From positions 37,299 to 101,298 of the forward strand of contig NZ_BCUA01000003.1 of the NCBI RefSeq assembly GCF_001591045.1: 64,000 nucleotides of DNA. Direction: 5' to 3'. Of the stretch, positions 1-8,082 are shown piece by piece. Both the position numbers and the translations under genes were made by a program. Positions within the stretch are counted from its first letter, which is position 1. Each line of letters starts with the position of its first letter. The notes beneath the pieces were generated by a model. The model did no database searches, had not been told where the DNA came from, and saw only the letters and a list, made by a program, of their open reading frames with translations. This DNA comes from Sphingopyxis granuli NBRC 100800 (GTDB lineage Bacteria > Pseudomonadota > Alphaproteobacteria > Sphingomonadales > Sphingomonadaceae).

Positions 1-2
1 GT

Positions 3-3000
3 TTGCTGTTCGATGCGGCACCAAATCGGGAGCTGGTCGTGCTCGCTGGCGCAGTCCTCTCACCCCCGATTTACCGTGTTACATTGAAAGATGGAGGGTT
101 GGGGGATTTGGCCTCGGCCAAGAAGGCCGATTGCCTCCTTGCAGTCTTGCGGCAGGTTGATCGCTTCGGGGATCCTGGCAAGTGTGGCGAGCTTGCTGAA
201 CTGCTCGGTGCCGATGCTCCACGCGAGGAGTTGCGGCGCCTTGTTGCGAGAGATCAGGCTGTGCCTTCGCACGTCAATCTGATTGAGCTCGATGAGCTCG
301 GTGGGATACTCGATGATCTGGTACTGGCGCTGTTGCAGGACAGGGAAGATCGCCTCGTAGCGTCTGCGACTGCGGCGGAATTGAAAAAGGCATTGCGCGA
401 TCACATTGGCCTGCGACGGATCGATCTTGCCGAATTAGGCGCATGGCTTCGCGATGCGCAGTGTGCTGGCACCATGCCGCCGATGGACGACTCCAAGGCT
501 ATGGCATTGCTCAAGTCAGGGATCGATGACGATGTTTTGAAGTCGCTGCCCTTGCACAGATCCGACCAGCATGAACCCCTTCTTCCGGCCACTGATCTGT
601 TCAGCGGTCGTGTTTCGGATGTTGCACCTGCGCTCTTGCCATTTACCCGTCTGGTCGAGCTTTGGGGCGATCCTTTAGCAGCGGCGGTTCAAAACAGGCT
701 TATCGGGCGCTGGGGGCCTGAAGCCGCGATCCGCACAGCATTGTCCGCGCCAAATCCCCATCAGTTTACCTCGGAAATTGCTTCAGCATTGGGCGCAATC
801 GACCAAGTGCCTGTTGATCTGATAGAAAAGCTTCAGGCGACCGCCTGGATTGCTGCGGACGGGAATGCTTGGACACCGATCAAAGTCCTCGACCTGCCTC
901 TGGATGCTGAACATGCGCTCGAGGAGCTGATTATCGACCAAGGCGGACTTCTGTTCGCAAGCATACTTCCCGGCTCCCTTCGCGAAGAAAGTGTGCAGCG
1001 GCACTTGGCGAGGCTAAGACCCGATCGGTCCCAGTCATTTCTCTTTGCCGCCCGCCTTGCCGCTGACCACGGAGCCACCGGCCTTTGCCTTGATGTCGTC
1101 GAGCACCTAGATGAGCTAGCCAAGCTGGCGACCTCGAATGTTGGCCTTGATGCAGAAGCGTGGCCTCTGATCTCTGCGGCTCTTCGCGACGGCGTGGCCG
1201 ATGAGGTCATCGCGGGGATGGCTGAAGTTTTGAGCGCGCCCTCTCTTGCCGACACCGTTGCTCAAATGAATGCAATGGCTGCACTGAGCGGGCTCGGCAC
1301 GAATGCTGAAGCAGCACGGCGCCTTTACCGCTCAACATTTGCCCGAAATCTGCGTGCTTTGACACATGCGTCCAGCTATCTGCCGCCCGATCTCCTTGTA
1401 CCGACCGAAGCAGGTGGGTTCAGCAGGGCAGACAGGGTTGCGCTAGGAGCAGCAGGTATCGACCCTGCGGCGCTCCTCGCACACGATTATGCAGGCAAAC
1501 TGGAACAGCCCGACGATCAAAAAACAGACACCATTCCAACCAGCAAGTCTGCCAAGGCGGACTGGCTCGAGAGTGTCGAGCGCGCCTTCACTCCAGTCAG
1601 CCAATACGATGTGCATGATGGGATTCTGCTAGCTCTGGCGATGCTTGGTCGTGATGACAGGATCCAGTCGCTCGCGGCCAGATGGGAAGGTCAGCGATCA
1701 TTCCACCGCATTTGCGATGATCTCGACAATTTGGCCGACGAACACCGTGGCTTGACCAACGCAAATTTGGACCGGCTTGCTGAACTGCGTTTTGCAGTCG
1801 AGCTGCCGGAACACGGGCACGTTACGGTGCGATCAGCTGCTGGAACGGACTGCACCGTTCCGCTGTCTGGCAAAGACGATGCGCTGCTGCTGGATTGTAT
1901 TCAGAGAGGAATTGAGCGCAACGAATATGGCTATCGACACGTCTATGACCTCGTGATCGGACCGGTATCGCCATCCGATGAAGCCGAGGCGCGGCTGTTG
2001 TTGGATCAGTTCATCAAAAAACTGGCGCCGGCTCTGATGCTAGGCTTCGAACGTCACAAGGCGGCATTGTCGGAGCTCTTGGATAGCTATTTTACAAGCG
2101 ATCAGCGCACGCTCGCAGACACCTGTGAAGAGTTGCAGGAGGTGCTTCATGATCGCCTGGCCGGCATCAAGACCGGGCCCGTAATGCGCGCGGCATTGAA
2201 TGATTATCATCGCGACGCACCACGCGACCGGGACAAGGCGCGCAACGCACTTTGGGCAGCCGCGCAGTCGGACGACGGGGCGAGGGAGCTTCTCGAAGCC
2301 ACCCGCCAGAAGATCGACGAGATGGGCTATGCTCCCCATCGCGTGGTTTTCGAACTGTACCAGAATGCTGTCGATGCCCAAGCGCAATGGCACGGTATCG
2401 GACGCTTCCGGGTAGAAGCGATCTACAATGACGATCAAGTGATCACTTGCTTGCGAGTGATCCATTGGGGGCGCCCCATCAATCAACCAGGGAGTGATCC
2501 ACGTAAGGCAGAGGAAGAAGGGCACCGACGGGACCTTTCGAATATGCTAGCCATCAATCACTCTGCCAAAGATGGAGATCGGGTAACCGGTCGCTTCGGC
2601 CTTGGATTCAAGACCGTGCATATGCTCGCCGACGAAGTTCGCCTCGCCAGCGGAGGCATAGCTATCCGGATCTTGGGAGGCATGATCCCTGCAGATTGGG
2701 CAGGGGGAAGCAGGACGGTCACCCCATTCCATGACAGGGGGCGCAAAGCGACTCTCATCGAACTTCCGGTTGCTCCAGGCCGATCAGAAGATGCGCTAGA
2801 CGCATGGGAAGCGTTTCGGGATGCGGCTCCGTTCTTGGCGGCGCTCGGTCAGGAAGCATCCATCGAGGTGGTGGCTCCAGACGGTGAGACCGTGTTCCGA
2901 CATGAGGAGCATCCTCTTGTCGATGGCGTGAGCTGGCTGACAATCGATGCTACTCGCCACGTATTGCGCTTCGATTTAGGGAGTGATTTCCGGCTCTTCC

Positions 3001-5066
3001 TGCCCTTCGGACGTAATGGGCCCTACTCGTTTCCGCATGATGTGCCGCAGTTTTGGCACCTTGTCCCGCTCGTTGGTGAACGTCGCCGGGGGGGCTGGCT
3101 TCTGGAAGGCCGCTTTCCGGTTGACCCGGGGCGTACCCAATTGTCTGGCACGGCCGATGAGAAGGATAGCCGATTTGCCCGGCTTGGCATTGCTCTTGGG
3201 CCACGGCTCATCGCTTTTTACGACCATTGTCTTGCTGACTGGTCAAGCTTCGCGCGAGCGACAGGTCTCGATCCGGAAGGACGGGAGGATTTTTGGCAGA
3301 AGCTAGTGCAGCTTTTTGCACAAGATCTGGCAAGCCAGGGGTCCGAACAGTCACTACACAAGTCAGGCCAAGGCCTTGCGAGGCTATGGGCGGAGCGCCC
3401 CGTGGTGCCGCTGGCTTTCGGCGGTGCAACGCGCGCGGCTGATGTCAAATGGCGCTTGTCGGGAGCGCTTGCCGATCGCGATGCTCAAGCTGCGATCTCG
3501 AATTTGCTCGCCGAAGTGGAATTCAAGAATGCAGTTGTCACTGAGGAAACAGGACAGCTTCTGAAATCTGTTGGGCTGCCTTCGGGTCAACGACTGGATG
3601 TCGTGACCTTGGCCGAAAACCTTGCTGGAGCCGAGGGCATAGATCCTGGGCTGGCGGGACGCATTTCCTGTCTTTGCGAGGAAGCAGTTTCGCAGGCGAT
3701 GACCGGTGAGGAACAATCAGAATTCCGCAAGTTACTGCGTGAGCGGCTCTGGCTCGCCGAAGATGGAAGTTGGCAGCAGATCCGTCTTCTAGCGTTTCCG
3801 CTGGGCGACAACGATGAACAAGGCAGGGCTGCATTCGCTCCTCCTTCGGGCCGCCTTTCATCAGAGTACGTAGGCGCCGCCTTTGAGCTCGCTGCCTTCG
3901 CCCGTGAACAGGCAGGTCAGCTACCCGTCGCCAAATGGGCTGAGACTGCCGGTGACAGCGCCGCACGCCAGCAAGCCTTCATTCGTTATCTGGTCGGTGC
4001 GGATGATCGGACCGTCGCACTATTAGCGAGCGCGGCAAAGTGGCTACCCAATGTCGACGAACTCGCCAACTCCCCTCTGCTGGCCGGGCTGAGGCAAGAC
4101 GAGAAGAACCGGTTGCTCGCCAAGCTAGGGTATTCATTCGGCCTCCCTTCAACACCGGTCGATCCAATCAGCCCATGGCAACCTGACGCTGCGGAGGCGC
4201 TCTCAAGGATCGCGCAGTGGTGGCGCGACAATCATGGGGATTTGCGGGCTGCCTATGATCGAGCCGTGTATCCTGAAGATTTTTCGTCAGCAGCCCTCGC
4301 TGATGGAGATAAGCCCGCCTGGTTCACCATGCTTTCCCTCGCAACCTTCCAGACACTGGGGAGGATTAAGCCGGCTCAATCCCGGCAGTTTGTTACCAAG
4401 GCAATCCAAGATGGCTGGTGGCACGAACTCGCGACAATCGACCCTTGTGACGAGGAGCTGAGGCCTTTTGTCGAGCGCCTCCGAGCCTGGAGCGATCCAG
4501 ATGCCGATGAAAACTACCTGATGTGGCGCAGATGCCTTCCTGATCTATGCATGATCGCGCGGCATCTCGAAAGCTACCAGAGACTGTTCCGCAAATTGCC
4601 TGCGGTGATCGCCCAAGAGGGTGACGTGAGCCTGCGCGGACATTTGCGACCGGCATTCTCTCACGTCGCCGCTCGTATGGGCATTGAAGCAGCCCCTCTA
4701 GCAAGATCGCTTGGCATTGGCGCCAACTGGCTTGTGCGCGAATTGGGCCGCAAAGGTATCTATTCTCAGGCGCAATTCGAGCAGATCATGCCGTATGGCT
4801 GGAGTGCGGCGGAACGCGTCCGCCGCCTCGCTTACACGCTCGGCATGGGCCAGTTTGAGCGTGGCATCGACGAGGGACGCGCCCTGTATGGAGCGGTAGA
4901 GCGTCGCATTGGTGATGCCGCTCATTTCGATGGCGATGGTGATTTGCCATTGCACGTGATCACACTTGCCAAGCACCGCGATGACCTCGTGTCGATCCTT
5001 CACGATGCAGACGTCGACGAATGGCCAGACAATAATTGGGACGATGCAGAAGATGACGATGCCTGA
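3..5066 (+). CDS. Very large GHKL (sacsin/HSP90-like) ATPase-domain protein, 5' partial
   Basis: The frame is open from the left window edge, so the true N-terminus is outside; at least 1687 residues are visible. About residue 778 there is a GHKL N-box (ELYQNAVDA), and about residue 863 a glycine-rich lid motif (GRFGLGFKTV). Together these define a histidine-kinase/HSP90/sacsin-type ATP-binding fold embedded in a very long protein. The N-terminal 750 and C-terminal 800 residues show no motif I recognise; they are soluble, with no signal peptide or membrane segment. The stop overlaps the start of the downstream SNF2 helicase by 8 bp, so the two are co-translated and probably act together. Proteins with this core are common next to helicases in accessory islands, where a role in phage defence is usually suspected. 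That role is inference; only the ATPase fold is supported by motifs. Confidence 0.8.
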   Translation: MLFDAAPNRELVVLAGAVLSPPIYRVTLKDGGLGDLASAKKADCLLAVLRQVDRFGDPGKCGELAELLGADAPREELRRLVARDQAVPSHVNLIELDELGGILDDLVLALLQDREDRLVASATAAELKKALRDHIGLRRIDLAELGAWLRDAQCAGTMPPMDDSKAMALLKSGIDDDVLKSLPLHRSDQHEPLLPATDLFSGRVSDVAPALLPFTRLVELWGDPLAAAVQNRLIGRWGPEAAIRTALSAPNPHQFTSEIASALGAIDQVPVDLIEKLQATAWIAADGNAWTPIKVLDLPLDAEHALEELIIDQGGLLFASILPGSLREESVQRHLARLRPDRSQSFLFAARLAADHGATGLCLDVVEHLDELAKLATSNVGLDAEAWPLISAALRDGVADEVIAGMAEVLSAPSLADTVAQMNAMAALSGLGTNAEAARRLYRSTFARNLRALTHASSYLPPDLLVPTEAGGFSRADRVALGAAGIDPAALLAHDYAGKLEQPDDQKTDTIPTSKSAKADWLESVERAFTPVSQYDVHDGILLALAMLGRDDRIQSLAARWEGQRSFHRICDDLDNLADEHRGLTNANLDRLAELRFAVELPEHGHVTVRSAAGTDCTVPLSGKDDALLLDCIQRGIERNEYGYRHVYDLVIGPVSPSDEAEARLLLDQFIKKLAPALMLGFERHKAALSELLDSYFTSDQRTLADTCEELQEVLHDRLAGIKTGPVMRAALNDYHRDAPRDRDKARNALWAAAQSDDGARELLEATRQKIDEMGYAPHRVVFELYQNAVDAQAQWHGIGRFRVEAIYNDDQVITCLRVIHWGRPINQPGSDPRKAEEEGHRRDLSNMLAINHSAKDGDRVTGRFGLGFKTVHMLADEVRLASGGIAIRILGGMIPADWAGGSRTVTPFHDRGRKATLIELPVAPGRSEDALDAWEAFRDAAPFLAALGQEASIEVVAPDGETVFRHEEHPLVDGVSWLTIDATRHVLRFDLGSDFRLFLPFGRNGPYSFPHDVPQFWHLVPLVGERRRGGWLLEGRFPVDPGRTQLSGTADEKDSRFARLGIALGPRLIAFYDHCLADWSSFARATGLDPEGREDFWQKLVQLFAQDLASQGSEQSLHKSGQGLARLWAERPVVPLAFGGATRAADVKWRLSGALADRDAQAAISNLLAEVEFKNAVVTEETGQLLKSVGLPSGQRLDVVTLAENLAGAEGIDPGLAGRISCLCEEAVSQAMTGEEQSEFRKLLRERLWLAEDGSWQQIRLLAFPLGDNDEQGRAAFAPPSGRLSSEYVGAAFELAAFAREQAGQLPVAKWAETAGDSAARQQAFIRYLVGADDRTVALLASAAKWLPNVDELANSPLLAGLRQDEKNRLLAKLGYSFGLPSTPVDPISPWQPDAAEALSRIAQWWRDNHGDLRAAYDRAVYPEDFSSAALADGDKPAWFTMLSLATFQTLGRIKPAQSRQFVTKAIQDGWWHELATIDPCDEELRPFVERLRAWSDPDADENYLMWRRCLPDLCMIARHLESYQRLFRKLPAVIAQEGDVSLRGHLRPAFSHVAARMGIEAAPLARSLGIGANWLVRELGRKGIYSQAQFEQIMPYGWSAAERVRRLAYTLGMGQFERGIDEGRALYGAVERRIGDAAHFDGDGDLPLHVITLAKHRDDLVSILHDADVDEWPDNNWDDAEDDDA

Positions 5067-7740
5067 AACACTGGCCGCTGACGCAAGAGTCACTCACCCA
5101 CGCCACGGCGTGGGACAAGTTATTGCCGATGCAGGAGAATTCGTCGTTGCGCGTTTCGGCGCGACGATCCAGCAGGTTCTTCGCACAGAACTCACGCTTG
5201 CTCGGTCGCTAGATCAAGCGCTGTCGACCGGGACTTTCGACGACAGTGCCGAGACTTTGATGCGGGCCAGCGCCATGGCAATCCGGTCCGTTAACGATCA
5301 GTGGGGGGTGTTTTCTCGATCACGCGTCCAGCTGCTCCCGCATCAACTCTGGGTTTGTCACAAGGTTAATCGAACTTTCCCGTTCCGCTGGTTGGTGGCC
5401 GATGACGTGGGGTTGGGCAAAACGATCGAAGCCGGTCTGGTGCTCATGCCTCTGGTTGCTCGGGCTCAAATTCGCCGCCTGCTGGTATTGGCACCAGCAA
5501 AGCTAGTGCCCCAATGGCAGAAACGCCTGCGGCAGATGTTTGATATCCGCCTGCAGGTCTACGATCGCTCCGTTGATACACCTGCTGTGGATTTCTGGGA
5601 TACGGCAAACATGGTGGTCGCGTCGGTCCACACGCTGCGCCGGGAAGTCGCCGACGGACGGGCTGAAGGCAGCCGGTTTCTTGCGGCCGATCCTTGGGAC
5701 GCGGTCGTGGTCGATGAGGCGCATCATTTGCACGCGGATGAACGCACGGGAGAGACCCTTTCCTTTCAGCTCCTTCGCGCGCTGGAGGAACGGCACAGAA
5801 TTCGTTCTCTTCTTCTGTTCACGGGCACACCACATCGGGGCAAGGACTTCGGCTTTCTGTCATTGCTGAGCCTCCTTGATCCGGATCAGTTCGGACCCGA
5901 GCACGACATCGACGAGCAACTGGCCAAGCTTCCGGATGTGATGATCCGTAATAACAAGGCGACCGTTACCGATCTCAAAGGCAACCGCCTTTTCACGCCG
6001 GTCACAGTGCAAACAAGGGAGTACGCCTTTAGCGCTGCGGAAAGCGCATTCTACGAAACGTTGAGTGCCTTCATCATCGATGGGCGAGCATATGCATCGA
6101 CCCTCGATGGTCGGGCACAGTCGGCAAGAATGCTCTTGCTGATTGCGCTGCAGAAGCTTGCGGCGAGTTCGATTGCTGCGATTCGTAGCGCCTTGACCAA
6201 ACGCCGCGCGAAACTGGCAGATGTTGCTGAGCAGGCTCGTACGCCGTCTGTGTCCATAACGGAGGGTGATGACGACGAGACATTGGACGACCGCGCGCGG
6301 GCCGACGAAGAGGCGTGGGGCAAGATGCTCGCCGAACTGATGGAGGGCGAGATCGCTCGCCTGGATGAGCTGCTTGAGTTGGCTGCACCCATTCAGCAAG
6401 AGCGGAAGATCGAGCGACTGGTAGATCTCATCGAGAGCGATTTGCCCACCGGCGAGCCAGTGCTGCTCTTCACCGAATACAAAGCAACCCAGGCTCTCGT
6501 CGTTGATGCCCTGCATGCTCGATTTGGTCACGGTTGCTGCGGCTTCATCAACGGTGATGAACGCTTGGACGAAGTTACCAAGGCGGACGGTTCGCGGGGC
6601 CCGAAAAGTTGGTCGCGCGATGCGGCAGCGGAAGCCTTCAACCAAGGCACGATCCGCTTTCTGGTTTCAACCGAGGCAGCGGGCGAAGGGATCGATCTTC
6701 AGGAGCGCTGCGCGACGCTCATTCATGTCGACATGCCCTGGAATCCCATGCGGCTTCATCAGCGTGTCGGCCGCCTGTCGCGCTACGGTCAGACAAGGCC
6801 GGTTCAAGTGTTCATCCTGAGGAACCCAGACACGGTGGAGGCGCGCATTTGGGACCTCCTGAACGCCAAGCTCGAGCGAATCCAGCGCACCTTGGACGAG
6901 GCAATGGATGAGCGAGAAGACATCAGCCAGCTCGTCATAGGCATGACTGGGCCAAGTGCTTTCGAGAAGATTTTTGCTGCAGGCCAGACCCAGCCGCGAG
7001 AAAGCCTCGATCAGTGGTTCGACCGGGAATCTGCTACGATTGGCGGAGAAGACCTAGTCGATAAGGTCAAGACCATGCTTGGCAATGTCACTCGCTTCGA
7101 CTTTGCCCAAGTTGGAAGAAATCTTCCGCAGGTTGATCTGCCGGACCTCGAACGTTTTTTCGCGATGATGATGGAATCGAAGGGGCGGCGCGTTTTCCGG
7201 AGGGACGATGGTCTCGACGTTCTGACGCCCGATAAATGGGCCGATGAAGACTACGCCATGCAAGATCGTTACAAGGGGCTGCTGTTCGATCGCAATGCTC
7301 GCTTGGGCAATGGCGAAGGCCCGACCCGTCTTGTCGGCGTGGGGCACACACTTTTCGATCGAGCGCTGAAGGAAGGGGAAAACCTCCAATCGGCTCTGGC
7401 GACCTGCACGCGATTGCCCGCTCCCTTTCTTATCGCCTCAGTTGAGGATCAGGTCACTGGCCAGGACCACTCGGTTACTCGAATTATCCTAGGTGCTTGG
7501 CGCGATAACGCAGCTCAGATCTATGTTCTCCGAGACTGGGAAGTCCTTCAGTTATTGAACACGTTAGGTCGCTCGGACAATCCGAAGTCGCCTGAAATCG
7601 ACATCCCACAGATGCGGGCGTTAGAGGCTGATCTCCTTGATGCAATGTCGCAAAGTTTGCCGACTGTCGCGGACATGATGACCCGTCCAGGCATCCGAAG
7701 CGAGATGATGCTCTTGCCGGATCAAGGCGCCGATACGTGA
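5059..7740 (+). CDS. RapA-like SNF2/superfamily 2 helicase
   Basis: 893-residue protein with a full SF2/SNF2 motif set in order: motif I DDVGLGKTIE (about residue 116), motif II DEAHH (about 222), motif III FTGTPHRGK (about 255), motif V STEAAGEGIDLQ (about 538) and motif VI HQRVGRLSRYGQ (about 567). The N-terminus (THPRHGVGQV) resembles the short beta-barrel found ahead of RapA-type translocases. The start ATG at 5059 was chosen because AGAAG lies 6 bp upstream and the codon sits inside the end of the GHKL ATPase gene; ATG at 5044 and 5053 are alternatives. It is probably a dsDNA translocase or remodelling ATPase. The C-terminal 250 residues carry no nuclease motif I can see, so any nuclease activity would have to come from a partner. 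Paired with the GHKL ATPase, it forms a candidate defence module. Confidence 0.87.
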   Translation: MPETLAADARVTHPRHGVGQVIADAGEFVVARFGATIQQVLRTELTLARSLDQALSTGTFDDSAETLMRASAMAIRSVNDQWGVFSRSRVQLLPHQLWVCHKVNRTFPFRWLVADDVGLGKTIEAGLVLMPLVARAQIRRLLVLAPAKLVPQWQKRLRQMFDIRLQVYDRSVDTPAVDFWDTANMVVASVHTLRREVADGRAEGSRFLAADPWDAVVVDEAHHLHADERTGETLSFQLLRALEERHRIRSLLLFTGTPHRGKDFGFLSLLSLLDPDQFGPEHDIDEQLAKLPDVMIRNNKATVTDLKGNRLFTPVTVQTREYAFSAAESAFYETLSAFIIDGRAYASTLDGRAQSARMLLLIALQKLAASSIAAIRSALTKRRAKLADVAEQARTPSVSITEGDDDETLDDRARADEEAWGKMLAELMEGEIARLDELLELAAPIQQERKIERLVDLIESDLPTGEPVLLFTEYKATQALVVDALHARFGHGCCGFINGDERLDEVTKADGSRGPKSWSRDAAAEAFNQGTIRFLVSTEAAGEGIDLQERCATLIHVDMPWNPMRLHQRVGRLSRYGQTRPVQVFILRNPDTVEARIWDLLNAKLERIQRTLDEAMDEREDISQLVIGMTGPSAFEKIFAAGQTQPRESLDQWFDRESATIGGEDLVDKVKTMLGNVTRFDFAQVGRNLPQVDLPDLERFFAMMMESKGRRVFRRDDGLDVLTPDKWADEDYAMQDRYKGLLFDRNARLGNGEGPTRLVGVGHTLFDRALKEGENLQSALATCTRLPAPFLIASVEDQVTGQDHSVTRIILGAWRDNAAQIYVLRDWEVLQLLNTLGRSDNPKSPEIDIPQMRALEADLLDAMSQSLPTVADMMTRPGIRSEMMLLPDQGADT

Positions 7741-7841
7741 CGGCCTAGACCGAATTGGAGGAGAGGCTGCGCACTCTCCGATGCAGGGCATGTTTTGCTG
7801 GTTACCATCCTCGTTTCTGCTATGTTCCAAGGAGCAGCGAG

Positions 7842-8072
7842 ATGAATGCGATCATGAGCAACTTTGACATCGATACTGGCAACCGACCGGCATCCCGAAA
7901 TTGGGAAGGTCTGTCGGAGCTTGATCAGGCGCTCCGCGAGAATCGCCTGATAGAGTATCGTATCAAGAAGTCTTGGGCCGACCCTTGGGGGCGTAAGCTG
8001 ACGATTATCGGGGTCTTCGTCATTGTTGCCGTTTTCGCATTTTTAGCTGGTGCGTCATTCGGACTGTGGTGA
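7842..8072 (+). CDS. Small single-pass membrane protein, unknown function
   Basis: 76 residues; ATG at 7842 is preceded by AAGGAG at 6 bp. The N-terminal 50 residues are hydrophilic and the C-terminal 25 form one hydrophobic helix (TIIGVFVIVAVFAFLAGASFG), so it is probably a tail-anchored inner-membrane protein. It lies between the helicase and the convergent end of the transfer operon, and ends 10 bp before the traG stop on the other strand. I recognise no family. It may belong to the conjugative element or to the ATPase/helicase cassette. Confidence 0.55.
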   Translation: MNAIMSNFDIDTGNRPASRNWEGLSELDQALRENRLIEYRIKKSWADPWGRKLTIIGVFVIVAVFAFLAGASFGLW

Positions 8073-8082
8073 TCTCTGCAGA

